From UBA6168 sp041163745 (GTDB lineage Bacteria; Bacteroidota; Bacteroidia; Chitinophagales; Saprospiraceae), in the NCBI GenBank assembly GCA_041163745.1, contig JBEAQU010000068.1:27873-91872 (forward strand): a DNA stretch of 64,000 nucleotides. Direction: 5' to 3'. The stretch's first letter is position 1, and every line of letters begins with the position of its first letter. The notes under the pieces are model-generated. The model ran no database searches, was not told the DNA's origin, and saw only the letters and a list, made by a program, of their open reading frames with translations. The translations under genes and the position numbers were made by a program. This document shows, one piece after another, positions 8,655-17,139 of the stretch.

Positions 8655-10247
8655 TTATGCCGGCAGGGTCTTGCCAAGGGCCTCCGCCAGCCTCGCCAAT
8701 TGTTGATAATCCGCTTTTTGCGTACTCGTTCCGGGTATTTCCGACAAATGGACATACTGGTCCGGCAGCATATAGGCCGGCAATTTGTCCTGGAGAAAGA
8801 CCGTCAGGTCCAGGACGGACACTGGTCCTTCCCCTGCCGGGGTCGTATAGAAGACCACGATCCGCCCGTCCTTTCCCCCTTCTCCGGCGAGCCATACGGC
8901 GCAGGCATCGCCAATGAACGGGTGTCCCAGCATGCCGGCTTCCACCTCTCCCAGCTCAATGCGGTATCCATGCCGTTTGACCATGCGGTCCAGCCGGCCG
9001 ATGAAGACCAGGTCGCCCGATTCGTCCACGACCACCTGGTCGCCCGTCCGGTACCAGTTCCGGGCCTGGTGATGCACCCATCGTTGTTGCGACAGGTCCG
9101 CGGAGCCGACATAACCGGCCATGACGGAACGGCCGGAGACCAGCAGCTCTCCCTGCAAACCGGGGCGCAAGGGCATCGCCACAAGCCCGTCCCACAACAG
9201 GCACTGCGCATAAGGACAGGGTCTGCCGATGGGGAACGGTATCGACCGATCCGCCGGAACGGGGACAGGCACCTTGAAAAAGGTGCACACGTTCGTTTCC
9301 GTCGGCCCGTACAGGTTGTAATATTCCGCTCCTGACCAAATCTGTTGCAGCCTGTGCAAAGGTGCTGCCTGAAATACCTCGCCGGCGAAGAGCACCAGCC
9401 GCGGGCCTTGCCACCGGCAGGACGGCAACTTCCCGAAACGAAGCAACAATTTCAACGTGGTCGGTGTCGCATAGCACACCGTCACGCCGAAACGGTGAAG
9501 CCTTTCGGCCAGCAACATCGGATTGCGGGTGGTCGCCTGGTCGATGAGCAGCAAGGTGCCGCCGGACAGGACGGAGCAGAACAGGTCGAAGACCGACAGG
9601 TCGAAATGCAAAGGCGCCAGGGAGCTGAACACATCGTCCGGGCCAAGCCGGTATTCCCGGGCGGCCCACTCCACAAAACACAAGGCATTGTCGTGCCGCA
9701 ACATCACGCCTTTCGGCTGGCCGGTGGACCCGGAGGTATACAGTATGTACGCCAGACCTTCCGGCCATTCGGGGCGGGACGCCGTTGGCCGCCGGAAAAC
9801 CAAGAGGACCACCGAAGGATCTTCCGTCGGCAACGTATCCGCCGGTATCCCGGCCGATTGCACAAACAACTCCGCCTGGCCAACACTCGTCAGCAACATC
9901 CGCGCCCCGCAATCCGCAAGTATATATTGGTTTCTTTGCAAGGGCGCCAGCGGATCCAGGGGAACATACACGGCATCCGCCGACAGGATGCCGAAGAGTG
10001 CCGCCACCGTACCGACCGACTTGGGAAGACAGAGCCCGACCCGGTCACCCGGCCGGACACCCGCAGTGCGGAGCCTGTCGGACATCCGGGCAGCTGCATC
10101 GGCCAACGAACGGTACCGCAGGTCGGCACCGTCCTCCCCTATGCAGGCGGGCCGGTGCGGCCATTTTGCGGCAGCCTGCCGCAGGCAGTCATCCAGCCGT
10201 TGCACGGGGCTGCTGTTTATGCGCCACAAAGGCTGCGATCGCCGCAA
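8655..10247 (-). CDS. Stand-alone amino acid adenylation enzyme, probably prolyl-AMP ligase (PltF-like)
   Basis: A 530-residue ANL enzyme that activates an amino acid with ATP and loads it on a carrier protein. Core motifs are visible: A3 YTSGSTGQPKG, A4 HFDLSVFDLF, A5 NLYGPTETN, A7 YRTGD, A8 GRLDRMVKRHGYR and the A10 lysine in STQKADY. Aligning to the GrsA pocket by eye gives D-L-F-Y-L-A-L-V-C plus the A10 Lys. As far as I recall, this is the pattern of PltF/CloN4-type proline-activating enzymes. ATG 10247 overlaps the carrier gene by 59 bases; GTG 10205 would overlap by only 17 and is possible. No condensation or thioesterase domain is attached. Confidence 0.9.
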   Translation of the reverse strand: MRRSQPLWRINSSPVQRLDDCLRQAAAKWPHRPACIGEDGADLRYRSLADAAARMSDRLRTAGVRPGDRVGLCLPKSVGTVAALFGILSADAVYVPLDPLAPLQRNQYILADCGARMLLTSVGQAELFVQSAGIPADTLPTEDPSVVLLVFRRPTASRPEWPEGLAYILYTSGSTGQPKGVMLRHDNALCFVEWAAREYRLGPDDVFSSLAPLHFDLSVFDLFCSVLSGGTLLLIDQATTRNPMLLAERLHRFGVTVCYATPTTLKLLLRFGKLPSCRWQGPRLVLFAGEVFQAAPLHRLQQIWSGAEYYNLYGPTETNVCTFFKVPVPVPADRSIPFPIGRPCPYAQCLLWDGLVAMPLRPGLQGELLVSGRSVMAGYVGSADLSQQRWVHHQARNWYRTGDQVVVDESGDLVFIGRLDRMVKRHGYRIELGEVEAGMLGHPFIGDACAVWLAGEGGKDGRIVVFYTTPAGEGPVSVLDLTVFLQDKLPAYMLPDQYVHLSEIPGTSTQKADYQQLARLAEALGKTLPA

Positions 10248-10455
10248 GCGTATCCAGGTTGTCGTTGTTCACCTCATGCGGATGAAAGGAGATCCGGAAG
10301 GTCTTCTCCAGAAACTCCACCAACAGGAGGGTGGATATGGAATCGATGAGCCGGCTGCTGAGCAGCGGCGTGTCGTCCTGCAATTCGGTTTCAGGCAAAG
10401 GCAGTTGCAACTCGCTGACCAGGAAGTCTTTTGTCTGTTCTATAACCGGATTCAT
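10189..10455 (-). CDS. Acyl/peptidyl carrier protein (PltL/DltC-like)
   Basis: A small (88-residue) helical carrier. I chose ATG 10455 (MNPVIEQTK) rather than the longer frame from 10491. The phosphopantetheine attachment site is Ser39 in LIDSIST, preceded by the usual LLSSRL turn and followed by helix 2 LLLVEFLEKTF. It carries the amino acid activated by the overlapping downstream adenylase, and presumably keeps it while the dehydrogenase and halogenase-family enzymes act. No phosphopantetheinyl transferase is in the window, so one must be encoded elsewhere. It heads the identifiable part of the minus-strand cluster. Confidence 0.88.
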   Translation of the reverse strand: MNPVIEQTKDFLVSELQLPLPETELQDDTPLLSSRLIDSISTLLLVEFLEKTFRISFHPHEVNNDNLDTLAAIAAFVAHKQQPRATAG

Positions 10456-10587
10456 GTCGTTGATTTTACAAAGTGCCATGCGCGCAGGCATCGGTGATCA
10501 CACTGACCCAGCACCTGCCATTCGCCGCCGGAAGATGACGGCTGCAAATGACCTGCGGGACTTCAGGCCGCCATGTGGACGGAATGG

Positions 10588-10917
10588 TCAGGGGAGGACT
10601 TTACGCGAGACAGGCCACCGTTTTGCAGCAGATGGGTTCATCGGAAGTTCGGGAGGGTTCTGAGGCAGACCGTACAATTCCAACACCATAGGTGTCAGGA
10701 AGCCGTATGCAAGCGCATGGTCGGCGACCAATCGGAAAGCCACAGGGAGGATGGAATCCAGGTGCTGCCCGCTGACTTTTTCTTGTACCAGTGAACGAAT
10801 ACGACCGAAATCGATGTCAAGGAAACGGAACGTTGAATCAATTCCGAAGAGCAGCAGTGGTAAGACAAATACAAATATAAAGCGTGAACAACATTCCGGC
10901 AAACAAGGCCGCATCAT
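10588..10917 (-). CDS. Hypothetical short protein with N-terminal membrane segment
   Basis: A 109-residue frame with two adjacent ATG codons at its start. It has a hydrophobic stretch near the N-terminus (FIFVFVLPLLLFG), then an amphipathic region around FGRIRSLVQEKVSGQHLD and a Pro-rich tail. I do not recognise a family. It lies 132 bases upstream of the carrier gene on the same strand and could be the first gene of the cluster, a small membrane-anchored accessory protein or the remains of a longer gene. No ribosome-binding site is clear, and coding status rests mainly on its plausible protein-like composition. Confidence 0.35.
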   Translation of the reverse strand: MMRPCLPECCSRFIFVFVLPLLLFGIDSTFRFLDIDFGRIRSLVQEKVSGQHLDSILPVAFRLVADHALAYGFLTPMVLELYGLPQNPPELPMNPSAAKRWPVSRKVLP

Positions 10918-11003
10918 TTTTTCAGCGCTTTAGAAAGGAGGGTCGATCGGTTCGAAAAACACCGTCTACAAACAAATAAGAATATCGTGCCAATCCGGCG
11001 GAG

Positions 11004-11029
11004 CCGATGCCGGCAGACAGTGGCATCGG
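11004..11029. terminator. Hairpin beyond the alaS stop
   Basis: CCGATGCC pairs with GGCATCGG around a 10-base loop. A second, overlapping palindrome (CGGGTCG with CGACCCG, 11027-11055) follows. It lies about 120 bases beyond the alaS stop and before the next minus-strand gene. There is no U-run, so a termination role is only possible. The rest of 10918-11150 shows no gene. Confidence 0.3.
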
Positions 11030-11150
11030 GTCGAGGCAGCGGTGTGCCCGACCCGATGGCTGCCATGCCCCCTGAAACGCGCATAGGGGCTTCCCACGCG
11101 AAGAAAGCACGACCGGAACAGGAAGCGGAGCGGCCTACCGGATGGGCGGG

Positions 11151-13805
11151 TCAGCCGGGCAGGAGGGAAGCCGCCTTCCGGATCGCACGTGGCAGACCGT
11201 CGGGATCCTTGCCGCCGGCGGAGGCGAAGAAAGGTTGTCCGCCGCCGCCGCCCTGGATTTCCCTGGCCAGTTCGCGGACGATATGGCCGGCATGGATGCC
11301 TGGGTCGGGCGTGGTGAGTTCCTTGCTGACCGCCACCATCAACAGGGGTTTGCCATCGATGATGGCGCCGAGGACGATGCAGGCGCGGTCCAGTTCCTGT
11401 TCCAGTTGGAATGCGAGCGACTTGAGGGCGTTGCTGTCCTGCAAGGGGACGAGGGCGGCGACGAGCCGGATGCCGTTCACAGGCTCCGCCTTGTCCTTGA
11501 GTTCGGCCTTGATGGCCTGGGCCTGGGCGGCGGAGAGTTGTTCCACCTGTTTTCTCAAGCCTTTCAGTTCCTCCTGCATCGAGAGCAGGGCCTTGAGGGG
11601 GTCCTGGGCGCCCTTGAGGAGTTGGCGGATGTCGGAAAGTGTGTCGAGGCGTTCCTGGAGGAAAGCATCGGCACCGGCGGCGGTCACACCTTCGATGCGG
11701 CGGACACCGGCGGCCACGGCGCTTTCGGATACGATGCGGAACAGGCCGATTTCACCGGTGGCGCGGACGTGGGTACCACCGCAAAGTTCCCGACTGAAAG
11801 AGGGATCGAAGGTGATGACGCGGACCTGGTCGCCGTATTTCTCACCGAACAGCATCATGGCGCCCATTTCCCGGGCATCTGCGAGGGGGACCTCGCGGAA
11901 TTCCTGCAGGGGAATGTTTTCCCGGATTTTCTGATTGACGAGCGCCTCCAGGCGGCGGAGTTCCTCATCCGTCGGTTTCTGGAAGTGCGAGAAATCGAAC
12001 CGGAGACGTTCGTCGTCCACATCCTGCCCCTTTTGCAGGGCATGGGGTCCGAGGACCTGGTGGAGGGCCGCATGCAGAAGGTGTGCGGCGGAGTGGTTGC
12101 AGCAGACACGTTGGCGGCGGTCCGGGTCGACGGTGGCGGTCACGGGTGCGGTCAGGTCATCCGGGAATCTGTCCACGACATGGACGAAGAGTTCGTTTTC
12201 CTTTTTGGTATCCAGGACCCGGATGATTTCCGAGCCGACGGTGAGGGTACCGACATCACCGTGTTGGCCGCCGCTCTCCGCATAGAAAGGGGTGCGGTTC
12301 AGCACGAGGTGGCAAGTGGTGTCCTTGTTTGTCTTCACGGTGCGATAGCGCAGGATGCGGGCGTCCTCGACCAGCAGTTGGTCATATCCCAGGAACAGGA
12401 CGTCTTCCCCCTGGCGGAGCACCTGCCAGTCGCCGGTTTCCTTGGCGGCGGCGGCGCGGGCTCTTTCCTTTTGTGTCTGCATGGCCAGTCGGAAGCCTTC
12501 CTCGTCCACCTGCCAGCCTTTTTCGGCGGCCATGAGGCGGGTGAGGTCGATGGGGAATCCGAAGGTGTCGTAAAGTTCGAAGGCATCGGAACCGGCGATG
12601 ACACCTTCGCGGACCGGCAGGTCCGCGAAGCGACGAAGGCCGTTCTCCAGGGTATGGAGGAAAGCCTTTTCCTCTCCCCGGATGATGTTCGCCACCTGCT
12701 GCTGTTGCGCCTTGAGCTCCGGAAACACGCCGTCGTAGCGGTCGGCCAGGAGGGGGATGAGACGGCAGAGGAAAGGTTCGCGGACATGCAGGAAGGAGTA
12801 GTAATAACGGACGGCCCGCCGGAGGATCCGCCGGATCACATATCCGGCGCCGGAATTGCCGGGCAGCTGGCCGTCCGCAATGGTGAAGGCGACGGCCCGG
12901 ATATGGTCTGCCACGACCCGCATGGCGATGTCCGCCATGCCTGCGGCGTCCGGGATTTCGTCCAGGGTGGCAGGGTACCATCCCTGGTAGCGGATGCCCG
13001 TCTCGTTTTCGATGAAGAGCAGCAGGGGGGTGAAGATATCGGTATCGTAGGTGGCGGTTTTTCCCTGGATGGCCATGGCCAGCCGTTCGAAACCCATGCC
13101 GGTGTCGACATGTTTGTCCGGCAGCTCCTCGAGGGCACCGTCGGCCTTGCGATTGAACTGGATGAAGACGTTGTTCCATATTTCCACCACGAGCGGGTCG
13201 CCGGTGTTGACGAGGGTGGCACCCGGAATGCGGTTCCGCTCCGCTTCGCTGCGCAAGTCTATATGGATTTCGGAACAGGGGCCGCAGGGCCCTGTATCCC
13301 CCATCTCCCAGAAATTGTCTTTCTTGTTGCCGAAGAGGATGTGCTCCTCCGGCAACCATCGTTTCCAATATTCCAGCGCCTCGGTATCCGCAGCGAGCCC
13401 ATCGGCCGGACTACCCTCGAAGACGGTGGCGTAAAGTCGGTCGGGCGGCAGGCCGTACACCTTGGTCAGCAGCTCCCAGGACCATTCGATAGCCTCCCGC
13501 TTGAAATAATCCCCGAAGGACCAATTCCCCAGCATCTCGAACATGGTATGGTGATATCCGTCCCGGCCGACCTCCTCCAGGTCGTTGTGCTTGCCACTTA
13601 CCCGCAGGCATTTCTGCGTGTCGGCCACCCGACGGGAAGCCGGCACCTGGGTACCCAGGAAATAGTCCTTGAACTGGTTCATGCCGGCGTTGGTGAACAG
13701 CAGCGTCGGGTCGTCCTTGTTCACGATCGGAGCGGACGGCACGATCTTATGCTGCTTGGATTCAAAAAAGGAAAGGAAGGTTTGGCGGATTTCCCTGGCT
13801 GTCAT
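11151..13805 (-). CDS. alaS: Alanyl-tRNA synthetase
   Basis: Charges tRNA-Ala with alanine and hydrolyses mischarged Ser or Gly. The protein is full length (884 residues). The class II catalytic core runs from the N-terminus (TREIRQTF-like start, FTNAGMNQFKDYFLG, GRDGYHHTMFEMLGNWSFGDYFK). The editing domain carries the zinc ligands of HSAAHLLHA and CGGTHVRATG, and the C-Ala oligomerisation domain ends with GGGGGQPFFASAGGK. The start is the ATG at 13805 in the family context. It is divergent from the M23 peptidase across a 483-base gap, an arrangement I recall as common in Bacteroidota. The antisense frame over nearly all of it is a composition shadow. Confidence 0.98.
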   Translation of the reverse strand: MTAREIRQTFLSFFESKQHKIVPSAPIVNKDDPTLLFTNAGMNQFKDYFLGTQVPASRRVADTQKCLRVSGKHNDLEEVGRDGYHHTMFEMLGNWSFGDYFKREAIEWSWELLTKVYGLPPDRLYATVFEGSPADGLAADTEALEYWKRWLPEEHILFGNKKDNFWEMGDTGPCGPCSEIHIDLRSEAERNRIPGATLVNTGDPLVVEIWNNVFIQFNRKADGALEELPDKHVDTGMGFERLAMAIQGKTATYDTDIFTPLLLFIENETGIRYQGWYPATLDEIPDAAGMADIAMRVVADHIRAVAFTIADGQLPGNSGAGYVIRRILRRAVRYYYSFLHVREPFLCRLIPLLADRYDGVFPELKAQQQQVANIIRGEEKAFLHTLENGLRRFADLPVREGVIAGSDAFELYDTFGFPIDLTRLMAAEKGWQVDEEGFRLAMQTQKERARAAAAKETGDWQVLRQGEDVLFLGYDQLLVEDARILRYRTVKTNKDTTCHLVLNRTPFYAESGGQHGDVGTLTVGSEIIRVLDTKKENELFVHVVDRFPDDLTAPVTATVDPDRRQRVCCNHSAAHLLHAALHQVLGPHALQKGQDVDDERLRFDFSHFQKPTDEELRRLEALVNQKIRENIPLQEFREVPLADAREMGAMMLFGEKYGDQVRVITFDPSFSRELCGGTHVRATGEIGLFRIVSESAVAAGVRRIEGVTAAGADAFLQERLDTLSDIRQLLKGAQDPLKALLSMQEELKGLRKQVEQLSAAQAQAIKAELKDKAEPVNGIRLVAALVPLQDSNALKSLAFQLEQELDRACIVLGAIIDGKPLLMVAVSKELTTPDPGIHAGHIVRELAREIQGGGGGQPFFASAGGKDPDGLPRAIRKAASLLPG

Positions 13806-14288
13806 ATATAGTTATTTTTATACAATTACCGACCTAAACAAAGGATGATGGATTTTCAATATGTTTCCAATCAAATCCATACCAATTTTTATACTTTAAA
13901 TAATTCTTATTTCAATTCAATAAGAACTGTTAAACATAGCGATATGTCTTAAACAATGACTTCCATCGTCGGAAGGTATAATTTTTTTGCGTGGCCTTGC
14001 CGAATTTCAACGGATAATGTTCATATTTGCTTATTGTCTCCGCACAAGGGCATTCAGACATACGAGAGAACGAATGCAAGGCCGGTTCCTGGAGCCGGCT
14101 TCCGCTCCCTTTTCAAAGAGCACCACTGCTTAGGCCGTGCTTGCGGCCGCTCCTTTTGAACATTTGATCCAAAACATTGCCAGCCGGAAGGGAAACACCA
14201 GGGACCTGCCCAAGCGCGGCCTGGTCATGACATTCAGTTTGGTCAAGGCTGGAGAGACGTTGCAAAAGTAGCTTATTGAAACATCACC
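13806..14288. other. Divergent alaS / M23 intergenic region
   Basis: A 483-base spacer with no convincing gene. The alaS-proximal half is AT-rich and should hold the alaS promoter. On the plus strand, TTG and CATATTTG separated by 22 bases (ending near 14028) come close to the TTG/TAnnTTTG promoter form. The following 14069-14160 is GC-rich and full of short inverted repeats, suggesting a structured leader before the M23 gene. Confidence 0.4.
14111..14160 (+). promoter_or_regulatory. Nested hairpin in the presumed leader of the M23 gene
   Basis: TTCAAA (14112-14117) can pair with TTTGAA (14155-14160). Inside this, GGCCG (14133-14137) pairs with CGGCC (14144-14148) around a six-base loop. A further small stem (GGAGC/GCTCC) lies just upstream. 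The position, 130 bases before the M23 start, fits a structured 5' leader or a small RNA. No known riboswitch class was recognised. Confidence 0.25.
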
Positions 14289-15425
14289 ATGCGTATGAGA
14301 CGAGAAAATTCGGACAGCAAAAAACATACACCAAGAAAAGGCACGTTCCGCATGATATTCCGACCATTGGCAGGTTGGTTGAAGTCCATCCTGATGGCAC
14401 CGATCAATCTGTTGTTATACATACCCAGGATGCTGTTCTTCCGTAACCGGGAGGAAATCCATTACAACCATGTGACCTTGCAGTTCGAACGCCGCACCTT
14501 GTCCCTTACGGAACGGTTCATGCGATTTCTGAGTCTGCAGTCCGCGATATTGGTGACCAGCCTGTTGTTGGTTTCGGTGAGCTGGCGGTTCCTTCCCAGC
14601 ATCAAGGAACGGTTGTACATGCAGGAAATCGAGCAGCTGAAAGGACAACTGGTCTTGTTGGAAAAGGATTTCAATCTGTTGTCCGGTGAATTGACGAATC
14701 TGCGGGAACGGGACCGCGCCATCCACCGGGTGGTATTGGAAATGGATCCCGTCGATGACAACATCTGGGAAGGGGGTGTCGGTGGTTCCGAACGTTACTC
14801 CGAATTGCAGAACTTCAACCGCACCGGTAACATCATGGCGGAATTGCGCCAGAAGGTCGACAAACTCAAGCGGCAGATGGTGATTCAGTCCAAATCCCTG
14901 GAGGACATAGAAGAAATGGCCCGGAAGAAGGGAGACCGGCTGGCTTCGGTTCCCTCCATCAAGCCGATACGCTCGGACAAACTGAACCGCGGGGTGGAAT
15001 TGTTGTCCGGCTTCGGATTCCGGATGCACCCGATCCATAAGATCGTCCGCATGCACACCGGCATCGACTTCTCCGCACCGAAAGGCACTCCCATCCAAGC
15101 CACCGGTGACGGCGTGGTCGAGGAAGTGGAGAACAAACGCAGCGGATACGGTCTGCACATCGTCATCAACCACGGCTTCGGATACAAGACCCTGTACGGC
15201 CATATGTCGACCGTCAGCGTGAAGGTCGGTCAAAAAGTAAAGAAGGGATCCCAGATCGGCACCGTGGGAAGTTCCGGCACATCGACCGCCCCGCATTGCC
15301 ATTATGAGGTTCACTACAAAGGAAAGGCCGTGAACCCCATCGATTTCGTGATGGACGGTTTGTCACCCAAGGAATATGACGAACTGGTCCGCCTGTCCGA
15401 AATCGACAACCAGTCCTTTGACTGA
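14289..15425 (+). CDS. M23 (LytM) murein DD-endopeptidase, membrane anchored
   Basis: Cleaves peptide cross-links in peptidoglycan, or activates enzymes that do. The 378-residue protein has a cytoplasmic basic N-terminus, a membrane segment about residues 75-95 (LQSAILVTSLLLVSVSW), a coiled coil about 105-215, then a LytM domain. Zinc ligands are present: a His in GFRMHPI, HTGID (His256, Asp260) and the HxH pair in PHCHYEV (His336, His338), so it should be active. The ATG at 14289 gives an extended basic N-terminus; a downstream ATG (MIFRPLAG) is also possible. The coiled coil plus LytM layout matches the M23 proteins often found next to alaS in Bacteroidota. Confidence 0.93.
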   Translation: MRMRRENSDSKKHTPRKGTFRMIFRPLAGWLKSILMAPINLLLYIPRMLFFRNREEIHYNHVTLQFERRTLSLTERFMRFLSLQSAILVTSLLLVSVSWRFLPSIKERLYMQEIEQLKGQLVLLEKDFNLLSGELTNLRERDRAIHRVVLEMDPVDDNIWEGGVGGSERYSELQNFNRTGNIMAELRQKVDKLKRQMVIQSKSLEDIEEMARKKGDRLASVPSIKPIRSDKLNRGVELLSGFGFRMHPIHKIVRMHTGIDFSAPKGTPIQATGDGVVEEVENKRSGYGLHIVINHGFGYKTLYGHMSTVSVKVGQKVKKGSQIGTVGSSGTSTAPHCHYEVHYKGKAVNPIDFVMDGLSPKEYDELVRLSEIDNQSFD

Positions 15426-15589
15426 CCCAAGGCTGGCCATTCCTGGTCTTCGGCTTACTTTGCCCGATCTCTGTCGGCCTTCCCCGCCCTCCGTGTCCTC
15501 CGATGTAGACTGGATTCGGTGCCAGCCGTCATCCGACCCTTGCACCGGGCCACATGAGCTGAATTAAATTCCCCGCAGGAATATCTCTT

Positions 15590-15937
15590 GGGCGCAAACC
15601 AAATTGTCGGTTCGGCTTTGATTTGAGTTGATACGCCATGTCGCGGCCGAAGCGGCGACGGAACGGCGGATTCGTTGGAAGCGGATCTTTTTCCCGCTTC
15701 TCGGGAAGGCTGGTACGCGAATTTTTAGAATCAGGCTAATCACAGGGATTTTTTTTAATTTGTTGATAGCAAGTGGATTGCGTACTTATTCGCCTTTTTA
15801 TCAGTGACATTCTGCTCCCCGCTTCGCAGTGCGGGGCACCCGGCGCAGGACACGGGTGTCGAAGCGCGGGAGAGGATTCGCTCGCGGGAAAAGCTGTCCT
15901 CCCAAGCATTTGTGACCCGATAATTTGGTTTACGCCC
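15590..15937 (+). repeat. Dispersed MITE-like repeat, copy A (near complete)
   Basis: A 348-base noncoding element. The left end GGGCGCAAACCAAATTGTC and the complement of the right end, GGGCGTAAACCAAATTATC, are imperfect terminal inverted repeats. The interior holds a CCGAAGCGG patch, an AT-rich middle after GAATTTTTAGAATCAGG, and a near palindrome CCCCGCTTCGCAGTGCGGGG. The same order occurs in copies B, C, F and G. It lies between the M23 and CapA-like genes and encodes nothing. Flanks show no clear target-site duplication. Confidence 0.75.
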
Positions 15938-16077
15938 TGAATCTGACCTAGTCACTCCTTGAATCCCCCCGCCGGATGCAGGAGGTCGTATCGCACGGCA
16001 GAAAGACTGTGGCGGAAGGATGCGTCCGTGCATGATTGCGACTTTTCCCTGATGCCACCGCAACCCGACGAACTGAC

Positions 16078-17139
16078 ATGAACTACCGACTGAGACGCCA
16101 CATCCTTGTTTCCATCTTTTTCCTATCAGGTTTCCCCTTGCTGCGGACCCAAACAGCGGACACGCTGCACATCATCGGCGTCGGAGACATCATGCTGGGT
16201 ACCAATTACCCCTCCCCGAACTATCTTCCGCCCAACGAAGGCAGGGACCTGTTGGCGAAGGCGCTCCCCATCCTTTTGTCTGCGGATGTGACCGTCGGCA
16301 ACCTGGAAGGGACGATATTCGACGGGGCAGGGACGCCCAAGCAATGTCGGGACCAAAGCAAATGCTATGTGTTCCGGTCGCCGGCGGCCTATGCGGCACA
16401 CCTGGCTGATGCCGGATTCGACCTGCTGAGCGTAGCCAACAACCATTCCGGAGATTTCGGGCCGGCCGGCCGTAAAGGAACCCAAGCTGCCCTCCAGTCC
16501 CACGGCATCGCCTACGCAGGCTGGGCCGGCACGCACGAATCGGTGGTGATCACCCGCGAAGGGCTCCGCATCGGATTCTGCGCATTCGCACCCAACAGCG
16601 GCACCTGTGACATCCGCGACATCCGCCGGGCGGCATCGATCGTCGCCGACCTGGAAAAGCGCAGCGATGTGGTGGTGGTATCCTTTCACGGTGGGGCGGA
16701 AGGCGCCGACAACCAGCACGTACCCCGAAAGACGGAGACCTACCTGGGGGAAAACCGCGGAAACGTACACGCCTTTTCACATGCCGTCATCGATGCCGGG
16801 GCAGACCTTGTCCTGGGTCATGGCCCGCATGTTCCCCGGGCCATGGAGCTGTACAAGGGACGGCTCATCGCATACAGCCTCGGCAACTTCTGCACCTACG
16901 GCCGCTTCAGCCTGCAAGGGCCCGCCGGCGCAGCGCCGCTACTGGAGGTATTCACCGATGCCAAAGGCGCCTTTCTGCACGGGAACATCGTATCGTACTA
17001 TCAACGCAAGCCGCACGGACCGTATCCCGACGACAGTGGGGAGGCGGCCCGGCTCATCCGCCAGCTCAGCCAGGCAGATTTCCCCGAATCCGGACTCCTC
17101 ATCGGGGCGGACGGACGGATCCGGCCTTCTCAGAACTGA
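16078..17139 (+). CDS. CapA-family (PGA_cap) metallophosphatase-like protein, secreted
   Basis: A 353-residue protein from ATG 16078 with a signal peptide (basic start, then ILVSIFFLSGFPLL). It contains the capsule-synthesis CapA fold, a calcineurin-like metallophosphoesterase domain, with metal-site motifs in order: GDIMLG, GNLEG, ANNHSGDFG, FHGGAEG, GHGPHV and YSLGNF. CapA proteins take part in poly-gamma-glutamate export in Bacillus; in Bacteroidota the substrate is usually unknown. It stands alone on the plus strand and overlaps the 3' end of the convergent M28 gene by 10 bases. The longer upstream start has no signal peptide at its N-terminus and is unlikely. Confidence 0.9.
   Translation: MNYRLRRHILVSIFFLSGFPLLRTQTADTLHIIGVGDIMLGTNYPSPNYLPPNEGRDLLAKALPILLSADVTVGNLEGTIFDGAGTPKQCRDQSKCYVFRSPAAYAAHLADAGFDLLSVANNHSGDFGPAGRKGTQAALQSHGIAYAGWAGTHESVVITREGLRIGFCAFAPNSGTCDIRDIRRAASIVADLEKRSDVVVVSFHGGAEGADNQHVPRKTETYLGENRGNVHAFSHAVIDAGADLVLGHGPHVPRAMELYKGRLIAYSLGNFCTYGRFSLQGPAGAAPLLEVFTDAKGAFLHGNIVSYYQRKPHGPYPDDSGEAARLIRQLSQADFPESGLLIGADGRIRPSQN

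Noticed and set aside
11142..13811. An 889-codon plus-strand open frame
   Set aside because: It mirrors alaS exactly on the opposite strand; alaS is certain, so this is a shadow.
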